A DNA stretch of 64,000 nt from Afipia clevelandensis ATCC 49720 (GTDB lineage Bacteria; Pseudomonadota; Alphaproteobacteria; Rhizobiales; Xanthobacteraceae). Positions 54,550 through 63,093 of this stretch are shown here, piece after piece. Where the stretch lies: NCBI RefSeq assembly GCF_000336555.1, contig NZ_KB375281.1, positions 186,001-250,000 on the forward strand, in the 5' to 3' direction. Within the stretch, counting starts at the first letter, position 1. Every line of letters starts with the position of its first letter. The position numbers were made by a program, and so were the translations under genes. The notes beneath the pieces were generated by a model that was not told the DNA's origin, searched no databases, and saw nothing but the letters and a program-made list of their open reading frames with translations.

Positions 54550-55488
54550 CTAACGTTTCACGGCCCCATGCGCGTGATCGGCAATGCCGTTGATGATGGC
54601 GGGCCACATCGGAATCGGCAGCGCATGTCCCATGCCGTCGATCAGCAGCAGCTTCGCGCCAGGGATGGATGCGGCGGTGTCCTTGCCGGCCTCCACCCGC
54701 ACCAGCGGATCGACGGTGCCGTGAATGACCAGCGTAGGCGCCTTCACCGAGCGCAGCCGGTCCTTGCGGTTGCCCGAGGCAAGGATCGCGCGCAATTGCC
54801 GCCCGACGCCGGCCGGATTGAGACCACGCGCATAGGTTGCTTCGGCGCGTTCGAGGTCCTTTGCTTCGTCCTGCGGGAACGAGCCGGCGCGCAGCACCTT
54901 CCATGTCTGTCCGAAACGCTCGAGATATTCCTCCTTGGTGGCCGGGGGAGGTGCGAGCAGGATGGCTGACGCCTCGCGGGTCGCTTGCGGCAGTTTCGGA
55001 TTGCCGGTCGACGACATGATGGAGGTTAGTGACAGCACACGATCAGGATGCTGCATCGCGATTTCCTGCGCGATCATGCCGCCCATCGACGCGCCGACGA
55101 TATGCGCCTTGCCGATGCCGAGCGTATCGAGCAGCCCGACTACGTCGTTCGCCATATCCCAGAGTTTATAGGGCGCCTCCGGCGCGATCTTGAACAGCCG
55201 GAGTTTGATCAGATCGAGCGCGCGCAGCGGCTTGCCGCCGGACAGTCTGGTCGACTTTCCGATATCGCGATTGTCGAAACGGATCACGCGAAAGCCGCGC
55301 CCTGCCAACTGTTGACAGAATTCGTCGTCCCAATGGATCATCTGGGCGCCGAGGCCCATGATGAGCACCAGCGGCTGTGCATCCGGCGCACCGAAAATTT
55401 CGTAACAGAGTTCGATCCCGTTGGCTTTCGCCATCTGCGGCGGCTGATGTGCAATTGTGTCCACGTCGCATCCCTCGAAATGAAACAA
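54550..55488 (-). CDS. Alpha/beta hydrolase
   Basis: 312 residues. The fold is shown by LVLIMGLGAQMIHWDDEF for the oxyanion region, GASMGG with nucleophile S134, an acid in HGTVDPLV and a histidine in GMGHALP. It resembles the esterases commonly found beside PHA or lipid genes. The GMGHALP end and lack of signal peptide suggest a cytoplasmic enzyme. Substrate unknown. It is divergent from the PhaE-like gene 162 bases away. Confidence 0.85.
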   Translation of the reverse strand: MFHFEGCDVDTIAHQPPQMAKANGIELCYEIFGAPDAQPLVLIMGLGAQMIHWDDEFCQQLAGRGFRVIRFDNRDIGKSTRLSGGKPLRALDLIKLRLFKIAPEAPYKLWDMANDVVGLLDTLGIGKAHIVGASMGGMIAQEIAMQHPDRVLSLTSIMSSTGNPKLPQATREASAILLAPPPATKEEYLERFGQTWKVLRAGSFPQDEAKDLERAEATYARGLNPAGVGRQLRAILASGNRKDRLRSVKAPTLVIHGTVDPLVRVEAGKDTAASIPGAKLLLIDGMGHALPIPMWPAIINGIADHAHGAVKR

Positions 55489-55650
55489 GTTAAATCCCTA
55501 TTGCATGCTTTTAACGCTGACAGAAGCGGGGAGCGGCGTCACCCCGTTTTAAACGATGGGCCGGTTGACCCCGGTCCCGCAACGGTATGGAATGGTAAAA
55601 AAGGCCGGCTCAACGGCTGCTTCGTTAATGCTTCCGGAGGGGCGCCAAAT

Positions 55651-56037
55651 ATGTCCGACAAACCCACCGATCCGATGCAGGTGTGGCACACCATGCTTGC
55701 GGAGATGGAGAAAGGTTTCAACACCATGGCCAATCAGGTCATGGGTTCGGAACAATTCAGCAAGGTGACGCACCAACTGACGGGTGCGTCCGTTGGCGCA
55801 CAGAAAGCCGTCGGCGATCTGATGGAGCGCTATCTGGTCGGCATGAATCTGCCCAGCCGCGCGCAGATGACCAGTATGGCTGAGCGCCTCCAGTCGATCG
55901 AAGGCCAGTTGAACGATATCAAGGCGATTCTCAATCGCGTCTATGGCGATGCTGCTTCACAAGGGAACGGGATCGCCGCGCCGCGGCCGCCGCGCACCAA
56001 GCAGCCGCCGTCCGCAGCCGGTGGAGGCGCACCATGA
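55651..56037 (+). CDS. Short PhaE-like polyhydroxyalkanoate synthase subunit
   Basis: 128 residues. The C-terminal half has YLVGMNLPSRAQMTSMAERL followed by a heptad helix (QSIEGQLNDIKAIL), the conserved end of PhaE/PhaR subunits. Usual PhaE proteins are about 350 residues and PhaR about 200, so this is a much reduced form. A proline/glycine-rich tail follows. GGAGG lies 10 bases before the ATG. Its stop overlaps the phaC start (ATGA), so it is very likely the partner that activates PhaC. Confidence 0.8.
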   Translation: MSDKPTDPMQVWHTMLAEMEKGFNTMANQVMGSEQFSKVTHQLTGASVGAQKAVGDLMERYLVGMNLPSRAQMTSMAERLQSIEGQLNDIKAILNRVYGDAASQGNGIAAPRPPRTKQPPSAAGGGAP

Positions 56038-57143
56038 ACGCATCGGTCAACAACGCATCCGCCGGCGCGAGTACGGTGCCGGATTTTACCCAGATCGGTG
56101 AACGCATCCAGACCGAAGTCCAGCGCGCGATTCAGCGCAGCATCAAGGGCGTCGAATATTTTGCGTCATCCGGTCCCGCGCTCGGATCGACGCCGAAAGA
56201 CGTGCTGATCTCCAGAGGCACGATGAATCTCTATCACTATCGGCCGATGGCGGATGAGATCTACCGCATTCCGATCCTGATCGTGATGGCGACGACCAAT
56301 CGCGGTTACATCCTCGACCTCGTTCCGGGACAGAGCTTCATCGAATTCCTGCTCAAGAAGGGATTCGATGTCTACATGCTCGACTGGAACGCGCCGCGGC
56401 CTGAGGAAAAATCGCTGCGGATGGAAGACTACGTCCTTGGCTTCATCCCGGAATGCATTCAGCGCGTTCAGGAAGATTCAGGCGAAACCGACGTCAATCT
56501 GATCGGCTATTGTTTCGGCGGCGTCCTGTCGCTGCTCTATTCATCGATTCATCGCGATGGCCCGGTGAAGAATCTGGTGTGTTTCACGACGCCCATTGAT
56601 TTCCGGCAGATGAAGCTGTTCCAGAATTTTTCCGACCGCCGCTACTTCGATGTGGACGGCCTGATCGACAAGGCCGGCAATGTCTCGCCCGAAATGATCC
56701 GGTCGTCGTTTGAAATGCTGCGTCCGGCATCGCGCGCGGTCGGGCAGATTCAGCTCTGGGAAAACATCTGGAACGACGAGTATGTGAAGTCCTTCCAGAT
56801 GTTCGATCGGTGGGGGCAGGATACGCTGCCGCTGGCCGGCGAATACTTCCGGCAGACCACGAAAGATTTGATGTGGGACAACAAGCTGTTCAACGACACC
56901 ATGACGGTTGGCGGCCGGGCAGCGAATCTCGCCGACATCAAGATTCCCTTGCTGCATGCGGTGGCCGAGCACGATCACATTGTCCCGTATGATGCCGCCA
57001 AGCACCTCGTTGCGAAAATCGGTTCCACGGACAAGACCGAGGTCATTCTCAAAGGCGGTCATGTCAGTCTCGTTGCCGGAGCGAACGCCATCAAACGTCT
57101 CTGGCCCAAACTCGATTCCTGGTTAAGTGAGCGATCAACATGA
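56034..57143 (+). CDS. phaC: Class III poly(3-hydroxyalkanoate) synthase subunit PhaC
   Basis: 369 residues, the size of class III PhaC (class I is near 590). The lipase-like box GYCFGG has nucleophile C160. D314 (EHDHIV) and H343 (GGHVSL) complete the triad. Partner subunit PhaE-like is encoded just upstream with a 4-base overlap, and the GNAT gene overlaps the end by 4 bases. It polymerises 3-hydroxyacyl-CoA into granules. No phaA/phaB genes are present here. Confidence 0.94.
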   Translation: MNASVNNASAGASTVPDFTQIGERIQTEVQRAIQRSIKGVEYFASSGPALGSTPKDVLISRGTMNLYHYRPMADEIYRIPILIVMATTNRGYILDLVPGQSFIEFLLKKGFDVYMLDWNAPRPEEKSLRMEDYVLGFIPECIQRVQEDSGETDVNLIGYCFGGVLSLLYSSIHRDGPVKNLVCFTTPIDFRQMKLFQNFSDRRYFDVDGLIDKAGNVSPEMIRSSFEMLRPASRAVGQIQLWENIWNDEYVKSFQMFDRWGQDTLPLAGEYFRQTTKDLMWDNKLFNDTMTVGGRAANLADIKIPLLHAVAEHDHIVPYDAAKHLVAKIGSTDKTEVILKGGHVSLVAGANAIKRLWPKLDSWLSERST

Positions 57144-57733
57144 GCACTGAAGTCCGTTCCTACCCGCGCCGCGTGAAGACCGAAGGTGGCGAAATCGAAT
57201 TTCGCCATATGACCGCGGCGGACGAAGCGGCGGTTCTGGCATTCGCACAGAAACTGCCGGTTCACGATCTGCTGTTCATCCCGCGCAACATCAGCGAGCC
57301 GAAGGTGCTGTCCGCCTGGATCAAGGAGATTGATCGCGGCGGACTGGTCAGCCTGCTGGCCATCAAGGATGGCGCCGTGGTGGGCTGCGGCACCATCGTG
57401 CGCGATCCCTTGTCATGGTCTCCCCATGTCGGCGAAATCCGCATGGTTGTTTCCAAGGACGTGCGCGGCCTCGGCGTCGGCCGGGCGCTGTCGCAGGAGA
57501 CTTTCGCGCTGGCGCTGGGATCGGGGCTGGAAAAGATCGTCGCCCAGATGACGGTAGACCAGACCGGCGCTATCGCGCTGTTTGAAAGCCTTGGCTTCAA
57601 GGCGGAGGCGCTGCTGCACGATCAGGTGCGCGATCTGGCCGGAAAAACCCATGATATCGTGATGTTGGGCCACAATGTCGCGAAGGTACGGGCCCAGCTT
57701 GAAGCCTACGGGGTTCCGGAGGCGGTCGGCTAA
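57140..57733 (+). CDS. GNAT family N-acetyltransferase coupled to phaC
   Basis: 197 residues. The acetyl-CoA loop VRGLGVGRAL (about 112-121) and following helix, then FESLGFKAEA, are typical of GNAT. The start overlaps the phaC stop (ATGA), so the protein is produced with PhaC. Its target is unknown. A role in acetylating PhaC or another granule protein, in line with the Pat-like enzyme at 44.6 kb, is speculation. Confidence 0.85.
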   Translation: MSTEVRSYPRRVKTEGGEIEFRHMTAADEAAVLAFAQKLPVHDLLFIPRNISEPKVLSAWIKEIDRGGLVSLLAIKDGAVVGCGTIVRDPLSWSPHVGEIRMVVSKDVRGLGVGRALSQETFALALGSGLEKIVAQMTVDQTGAIALFESLGFKAEALLHDQVRDLAGKTHDIVMLGHNVAKVRAQLEAYGVPEAVG

Positions 57734-57776
57734 CTGCCTGTATTAAATACGTTTTCATTACATCACAGGTTCGTGA

Positions 57777-57810
57777 TGACGCGGTGCAATATTCATGTTG
57801 CATCGCGTCA
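57777..57810. promoter_or_regulatory. Long inverted repeat upstream of the phasin gene
   Basis: TGACGCGGTGCAA and TTGCATCGCGTCA pair over 12 of 13 positions round an 8-base spacer, 84 bases before the phasin start. The TGCAA/TTGCA core fits the TGC-rich sites reported for the PHA regulator PhaR, so it may be a phasin operator. Confidence 0.6.
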
Positions 57811-57893
57811 TAGACTTTGGCATAAGACCCGTGCCCCGGGCCATTCCGGACGGGGATGAGCCCATAGCTCGAAACCTGAGGATGGAGACAAAC

Positions 57894-58382
57894 ATGACCA
57901 ATTCTTTCAACGCCGAGTCCGTGCTGAACACCGTCAAGACCGCTTTTACGCCCGTCACCGACGCGCTCAAGAACTTCCCGAACGTCGAAGTTCCTGAAGC
58001 TGCTCGTGAGTTCGTGAAGAAGGCCGCCGGTAACGCGCAGGTTCGCGCCACCGAGATTCACAACGGTTCGGAGAAGGTGACTTCGGCGATCGAAACCGCG
58101 GTTGCCGGTTCGGTCAGCGAGACCGCGAAGATCTCCCGCACCATCCAGCAGGCGATGTACGAAGACGCGCAGGCGCTGTTCGCCGGCATCGACAAGCTCG
58201 CTTCGGCCAAGTCGCTGAACGAAGCCGTGTCGATCCAGAACGACCTGCTCCGCGCCCAGGGCGAAGTCGTTGTGGCCCGCGCCAAGGCGACCACCGAATA
58301 TCTCGGCAAGCTGATCGCCGACGGTGCGAAGACCGCGCAGGACAACTTCGCGAAGGTCACGTCCTACGCCAAGTCGGCCTGA
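57894..58382 (+). CDS. phaP: Phasin family granule-associated protein
   Basis: 162 residues, helical and alanine-rich. PEAAREFVKKAAGNAQVRA and a second long helix with AKSLNEAVSIQNDLLRAQ are typical of phasin_2 proteins, with no signal peptide. It coats PHA granules and controls their number and size. The ATG at 57894 has GGAG 6 bases upstream and is preferred to the ATG at 57882. It is preceded by the inverted repeat at 57777 and followed by a strong terminator, so it is a separate unit. Confidence 0.92.
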   Translation: MTNSFNAESVLNTVKTAFTPVTDALKNFPNVEVPEAAREFVKKAAGNAQVRATEIHNGSEKVTSAIETAVAGSVSETAKISRTIQQAMYEDAQALFAGIDKLASAKSLNEAVSIQNDLLRAQGEVVVARAKATTEYLGKLIADGAKTAQDNFAKVTSYAKSA

Positions 58383-58418
58383 TCGTTCTAGCCTCGACTA
58401 TCTTACAATTCGACGATC

Positions 58419-58447
58419 AAAGGCCCGCCTCGTGCGGGCCTTTGTTT
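58419..58447 (+). terminator. Rho-independent terminator after the phasin gene
   Basis: AAAGGCCCGC and GCGGGCCTTT form a perfect 10-pair stem with a 5-base loop (CTCGT), followed by GTTT. This is one of the strongest terminators in the window. Confidence 0.9.
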
Positions 58448-58513
58448 GCCGCGCACCTGCTTCCTTTGACGGGAGCGGGTCCGCGAGGCAATGTCGGTTG
58501 AGCAGGATCGATC

Positions 58514-59803
58514 ATGGCTGAGACAGAGAAATTCGTGCTCGTGGCCGACGGCGGGGACATCGCCCGCGCCGCCGAACTGCGCCGGATCAAGATGCTTGCG
58601 ACGCTCGTGCTCGCGGGTTGCGTCGTGTTGCTCGTCGTTGCCAGGATGATGGAGCGCGCGCATCCGGCGTTCGGATTCGTCGCGGCGTTCGCGGAAGCGG
58701 CGACCATCGGCGGGCTTGCCGACTGGTACGCGGTGGTCGCGCTGTTCCGGCGGCCGCTGGGCCTGCCGATTCCCCACACGGCGATCATTCAGCAGAATCA
58801 GCACCGCATCGCCGAGAAACTCGGCGAGTTCATCGAGGTGCATTTTCTCAGCCCCGCGCCGGTGGATGCGAAACTGCGTGAGGTCGATTTCGCATCCTTC
58901 ATCTCGGACTGGCTGACCGACCCGAAGAAAAGTTCCGATCTTGCGCGTTTCGTTCTGCGCATGTTGCCGGAAGCGCTGACGGCCGCCGAAACCTCCGGGC
59001 TGCGGTCCTACTTTACACGCCGCATCATCACGCAGTTGCAGGGCGTCGATCTCGCGCCGCTGGCGGCGGGGACATTGCGCGGCTTCGTCGCCGAAGGCCG
59101 CCACAAGGAGATGCTGGACGATCTCCTGCAGGCGATTCACGATTCGCTCAACAAGCCTGAAACACTGGAGATGATCCGCGAGAAGATCCGCAACGAATTG
59201 CCGACGCTGCTGAAGTTCTATCGCGCCGACAGGTTCCTGCTGAAGCGGATCGCGGCCTCCGCAACGTCGTTCTTTGAAGAGGTGCGCGCCGATCCGAAAC
59301 ATCCGTTTCGCGACGAGGTCGATCGCATCCTGATGGCGTTGCCGGACAAGCTCGCCAACGACAAGGCCTATGCGGACCGTCTTGACAGCCTGAAGCGCGA
59401 TCTGCTGGCGCGGCCGGAACTCGCGGCGCTCGCGGGCGATATCTGGGGCAACGTCAAGACGTTCATCGACAGAAGCGCGAGCGGCGAGAGCAATGTCCTG
59501 CATCATCACTTGAGCCGGCTGTTTGTCGAAGCGGGCATGCAACTGCGCGCGGACAGCGAGATGCGCGAGGAGATCAACAAGGGCATCGTCGCCGTGTTGC
59601 GCAGTTTCATCGCAGAGCAGAAGAGCGGCGTGTCGCGTTTCATCGCCGATCAGGTCAAGTCGTGGGACATGAAGCAACTGATCAACCTGATCGAGATCAA
59701 CATCGGCAAGGACCTTCAGTACATCCGTTTCAACGGCGCGCTGATTGGCGGTTTGGCCGGTCTTGCGCTGCATACAGCGGAGATTGCGCTGAAGGCTGTG
59801 TGA
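58514..59803 (+). CDS. DUF445 family membrane protein (YjiN-like)
   Basis: 429 residues. Two hydrophobic segments occur near the N-terminus (TLVLAGCVVLLVVARMM and the GGLADWYAVVALF region) and one at the very end (FNGALIGGLAGLALH). The middle is charged and helical. GGLADWYAVVALFRRP is the DUF445 signature. Members are inner-membrane proteins of unknown function. It follows the phasin terminator and stands alone. No ligand or catalytic residues can be named. Confidence 0.85.
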   Translation: MAETEKFVLVADGGDIARAAELRRIKMLATLVLAGCVVLLVVARMMERAHPAFGFVAAFAEAATIGGLADWYAVVALFRRPLGLPIPHTAIIQQNQHRIAEKLGEFIEVHFLSPAPVDAKLREVDFASFISDWLTDPKKSSDLARFVLRMLPEALTAAETSGLRSYFTRRIITQLQGVDLAPLAAGTLRGFVAEGRHKEMLDDLLQAIHDSLNKPETLEMIREKIRNELPTLLKFYRADRFLLKRIAASATSFFEEVRADPKHPFRDEVDRILMALPDKLANDKAYADRLDSLKRDLLARPELAALAGDIWGNVKTFIDRSASGESNVLHHHLSRLFVEAGMQLRADSEMREEINKGIVAVLRSFIAEQKSGVSRFIADQVKSWDMKQLINLIEINIGKDLQYIRFNGALIGGLAGLALHTAEIALKAV

Positions 59804-59840
59804 TTCTCGCAGAACAAATTTGCCACAGTCCACAGAACAT

Positions 59841-59871
59841 ACGTTTGAAACGTGCTTTTCAATGCTTGAAA
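59841..59871. promoter_or_regulatory. Two adjacent inverted repeats upstream of the second GWSLGG hydrolase
   Basis: ACGTTT-G-AAACGT (59841-59853) and TTTCAA-TGC-TTGAAA (59857-59871) are perfect inverted repeats whose centres are 17 bases apart. They lie 130-160 bases before the hydrolase start. Both could be operator half-systems; no regulator is adjacent. Confidence 0.45.
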
Positions 59872-60001
59872 TGGAGAAAATCGCACCCTAGCTTTCATGA
59901 CCGTTTTGGTGATTTGCGTTTTGACCAGGTGGTTTCGCATATCGAAATTGACTGAGTTCGGCCGGCCGAAAGCCGGAACGTACAGAGGAAAAGGACATCG
60001 A

Positions 60002-60775
60002 ATGACTGCTGCTGCTCAGACGCTTCGCCCGCCGTCCAGACTGCTGATGCTGCTGGAAGCGCGTGCGATCAACGAGTTCGGTGCGTTCCTCGGCGCGCTT
60101 CCGCTGCTGAGTCTCGCGCCAAAGGGTGACGGTCATCCTGTGCTTGTGCTGCCTGGACTCATCACCAGCGATGCTGCGACACGGCCGCTGCGTTCGTTTC
60201 TCAAGGGCCGCGGTTATGCCGTGAGCGGCTGGGGCCTTGGCCGCAACTTCGGTCCGCGCGCCGGTGTGGAAGAGGCCATGCGTAACCTGGTGAAAGACCT
60301 CAACGAGACTCATGGCCGCAAGGTCAGCCTCGTGGGATGGAGCCTTGGCGGTATCTATGCGCGTCAGCTCGCGAAGATGATGCCGGATCGCGTGCGCTCG
60401 GTAATTACGCTCGGCAGCCCGTTCGGCGGCCATCCGCGCGCGACCAATGCGTGGCGCACTTACGAGGCTGTCAGCGGGCAGAGCGCCGAAGACTACGACA
60501 CCCATCTCGGCGGCCACATGTCGAAGACGCCGCCGGTGCCGACGACGGCGATCTTCAGCCGCACCGATGGAATCTGTGCTTGGCAGAGTTGCATCGAACA
60601 GCCCGGCACATACGCGGAGAACATCGAGGTGAACGGCGCCAGCCATTGCGGCATGGGTCATCATCCCGCGATTGTCTACGCCGTCGCCGATCGCCTGGCG
60701 CAGGCCGAAGGCGAGTGGAAGCCGTTCGATCGCGGCGGCTGGCGCGGTCTGGTTTATCCGGACCCGGCGCGGTGA
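60002..60775 (+). CDS. Alpha/beta hydrolase, GWSLGG family (paralogue 2)
   Basis: 257 residues, related to the protein at 47611 over its whole length. The nucleophile is S114 in GWSLGGIYARQLA. GDGHPVLVLPGL and TLGSPFGG are shared, as is an Asp-containing FSRTDGICAW region and a histidine near NGASHCGMGH. No signal peptide is seen. The ATG at 60002 has AGGA 8 bases upstream; an extended frame to 59897 is less likely. Possible lipase, esterase or PHA-related hydrolase, from its motif and neighbours. Confidence 0.85.
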   Translation: MTAAAQTLRPPSRLLMLLEARAINEFGAFLGALPLLSLAPKGDGHPVLVLPGLITSDAATRPLRSFLKGRGYAVSGWGLGRNFGPRAGVEEAMRNLVKDLNETHGRKVSLVGWSLGGIYARQLAKMMPDRVRSVITLGSPFGGHPRATNAWRTYEAVSGQSAEDYDTHLGGHMSKTPPVPTTAIFSRTDGICAWQSCIEQPGTYAENIEVNGASHCGMGHHPAIVYAVADRLAQAEGEWKPFDRGGWRGLVYPDPAR

Positions 60776-60783
60776 TCGCATCA

Positions 60784-60869
60784 CGTCATTGCGAGGAGAG
60801 TTAGCGACGAAGCAATCCAGCTTATTGAAGCACGCAAAGATGGATTGCTTTGCTTCGCTCGCAATGACG
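60784..60869. repeat. Palindromic intergenic repeat, family B (copy 2)
   Basis: The same perfect 12-base ends as at 10653-10727 (CGTCATTGCGAG/CTCGCAATGACG), with inner AGCAATCCA/TGGATTGCT. It is followed after 33 bases by a family A repeat, so the two families lie as a pair between the hydrolase and livM. Confidence 0.85.
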
Positions 60870-60902
60870 AAGTTGAATCGCAGATCAAAAACGTCAAATG
60901 TT

Positions 60903-60986
60903 GTCATGCCCGGGCTTGTCCCGGGCATCCACGTTTTTGGATGACGTATCAAGACGTGGGTGGCCCGAATCAGTCCGGCCATGACG
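60903..60986. repeat. Palindromic intergenic repeat, family A (copy 2)
   Basis: Arms TGTCATGCCCGGG and TCCGGCCATGACG, with inner ATCCACGTTTTT and AAGACGTGGGTGG, and a short CCCGGGCTTGTCCCGGG dyad. Organisation matches 6264-6375. It ends just before the livM stop region and may be part of the transcript end. Confidence 0.7.
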
Positions 60987-61000
60987 AACGAGAGATGACG

Positions 61001-62062
61001 CTACGCCTTTTTCCCGCGTAGCTTGCCGACAACGCCGGTCGGGAAGAAGTAGACGCTGGCGATGAACAGCAGGCCGAGCCACAGCAGCCAGCGGTCCGGA
61101 TGCAACAGGTCGGGCAGCACCGGAATGCCCGCGCTGGCGGTGGCTTTCGAGGCCATACCCATCAGTGTCTGCAGATAATTTTCCGCCAGAATGAACATCG
61201 CGGCGCCGATAATAGCGCCGTACATTGTGCCCATGCCGCCGATCACCACCATCAGCAGAATATCGACCATGATGGTGAAGGAGAGCGACGTATCGGGGCC
61301 GGCATAGCGCAGCCACAGCGAATTCAGCATGCCCGCAGCCGCGGCCACCAGCGCCGCAATCACATTGGCCCATGTCAGGTGGAACACGGTGCGATAGCCC
61401 AGCGCTTCGGCCCGGAAACGATTTTCTCGCACGGCCTGCAACACGCGGCCGAACGGCGAATTCACGATCCGCAGCAGCAACAGGATCATCGCCGCCGCGC
61501 CGAAGAACACGATGTAATAGGTCAGCGTGCGGCCGGTGAACTCGAAGCCGAGAATGTCCTTCGAGATCAGCACGGTGCCGGGCCGCAGCAGTTCGGGCAA
61601 TCGGAAGCTGCGTCCATCGTCACCGCCGGTGAGCCAGGACAGTTGCGAGGCCAGAACCAGAAACGCCGACGCGACCGCCAGCGTGATCATCGCGAAGAAA
61701 ATCGCCTGCACGCGCAGCGAGAACAGCCCGATACAAAGGGCGAGCAGGGCGGCCAGCGGCAAGCCGACGATGATGCCGGTGGCGACGCCCGCCCATGTCG
61801 GGCCCATCGCGTACAGTGCGATGGCGATGGCGTAAGAGCCGATGCCGTAGAACATCGTATGCGCGAACGACACCGTGCCGGTGTAGCCCAGCAGCAGGTC
61901 GTAGGACGCAACCAGCGCCGCGAAGATGCAGATCTTGGTGGCGACATTCATCGCCTTGGCGCCGGGGAACAGGAATGGCGCCAGCGCCAGCAGCGTCACG
62001 ATGACGATGAGCAGAAGGCTGAGAACGCGGCTGCGCGGCGGATCGCCGGAAAGGATCATCAT
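61001..62062 (-). CDS. livM: Liv-type ABC transporter permease (LivM), second set
   Basis: 353 residues with about nine or ten membrane helices. LLLGYTGTVSFAHTMFYGIG is the LivM signature. The cytoplasmic loop GRVLQAVRENRFRAEALGYR contacts the ATPases. The start is one of two adjacent ATGs (62062 or 62059); there is no strong ribosome-binding site. It is the last gene of the G-F-H-M operon on this strand. Confidence 0.9.
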   Translation of the reverse strand: MMILSGDPPRSRVLSLLLIVIVTLLALAPFLFPGAKAMNVATKICIFAALVASYDLLLGYTGTVSFAHTMFYGIGSYAIAIALYAMGPTWAGVATGIIVGLPLAALLALCIGLFSLRVQAIFFAMITLAVASAFLVLASQLSWLTGGDDGRSFRLPELLRPGTVLISKDILGFEFTGRTLTYYIVFFGAAAMILLLLRIVNSPFGRVLQAVRENRFRAEALGYRTVFHLTWANVIAALVAAAAGMLNSLWLRYAGPDTSLSFTIMVDILLMVVIGGMGTMYGAIIGAAMFILAENYLQTLMGMASKATASAGIPVLPDLLHPDRWLLWLGLLFIASVYFFPTGVVGKLRGKKA

Positions 62063-62073
62063 CTGCAAATCTT

Positions 62074-63093
62074 TTATCTGTTGGTCACCGGATAAAGCCC
62101 GCGCGGCCGCCACATCAGGATTGCGACCATCAGAAGGATGTTCGAGATCAGCGCCAACTTCGGCACCAGGAAGCCGCCATAGTTCGCGACCATGGCGACC
62201 AGAATGGCGCCGATGAAACAGCCGCCGATGGAGCCGAGGCCGCCAATGATGATGACGATGAATATCAGCACCGTCAGGTCACCGCCCATGGAAGCGTGCA
62301 CCTCTTCGCGATAGAGCGCCCACATGATGCCGCCGAGTCCTGCGAGCGCGGAGCCGACCATGAACACGCCCAAGAATAATCGTTTGATGCGATAGCCGAG
62401 CGCCTCGACCATTTCGCGATTTTCGACACCCGCACGGATCAGCAGGCCGATCTTGGTGCGGTTCAACACCAGCAGCACAAGGCCGAACACGACGAGGCCG
62501 ACCAGCATGGCCAGCACACGATATTTGGCGATCGCGATGTCGCCGAAGATGAAAGAGCCGCGCAGGGACGTCGGCAGCGGCAGCGGAATGCGCTGCGGCC
62601 CCCACAGCGCATAAAGCATCTGTTCGGCGACGATCAGCCCGCCCATGGTGATCAGGATTTGCTTGAGGTGATTGCCATAAACCGGAAGGATCAATACGCG
62701 CTCGAACACAAGGCCGAGCGCGCCGGACACGGCCATCGCCAGCAAGGCGGCGGGTGCGAGCGCAAGCAGGTTGAGCCCAAGCGAATCCGCCTGCACGTAG
62801 CCGGCCATCGGCACCAGCACCAGCGTTGCGATATAGGCGCCGACCGCGATGAACGCGCCGTGGCCGAAATTCAGAACATCCATCAGGCCGAACACCAGCG
62901 TCAGGCCGGACGCCATGATGAAGATCATCATGCCCATTGCGAGGCTGGCGACCGTCAGCGTCACCCAGGTCGAAGGCGAGCCGATCAGCGGGATCATGGC
63001 CAGCGCCAGCGCGACCGGAAGCAGCAGCGGAATGATGTCACGCTTCGCTTGCGGAAGTGGCTCAACAGTGACGGGTGAAGTTGTGTCGGTCAT
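62074..63093 (-). CDS. livH: Liv-type ABC transporter permease (LivH), second set
   Basis: 339 residues. LTLVFGLMDVLNFGHGAFIA is the LivH signature, and GLLIRAGVENREMVEALGY is the ATPase-contact loop. A longer N-terminal hydrophobic region gives one helix more than the first set's LivH. The ATG overlaps the livF stop (ATGA). The stop lies 11 bases before livM. Confidence 0.9.
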   Translation of the reverse strand: MTDTTSPVTVEPLPQAKRDIIPLLLPVALALAMIPLIGSPSTWVTLTVASLAMGMMIFIMASGLTLVFGLMDVLNFGHGAFIAVGAYIATLVLVPMAGYVQADSLGLNLLALAPAALLAMAVSGALGLVFERVLILPVYGNHLKQILITMGGLIVAEQMLYALWGPQRIPLPLPTSLRGSFIFGDIAIAKYRVLAMLVGLVVFGLVLLVLNRTKIGLLIRAGVENREMVEALGYRIKRLFLGVFMVGSALAGLGGIMWALYREEVHASMGGDLTVLIFIVIIIGGLGSIGGCFIGAILVAMVANYGGFLVPKLALISNILLMVAILMWRPRGLYPVTNR

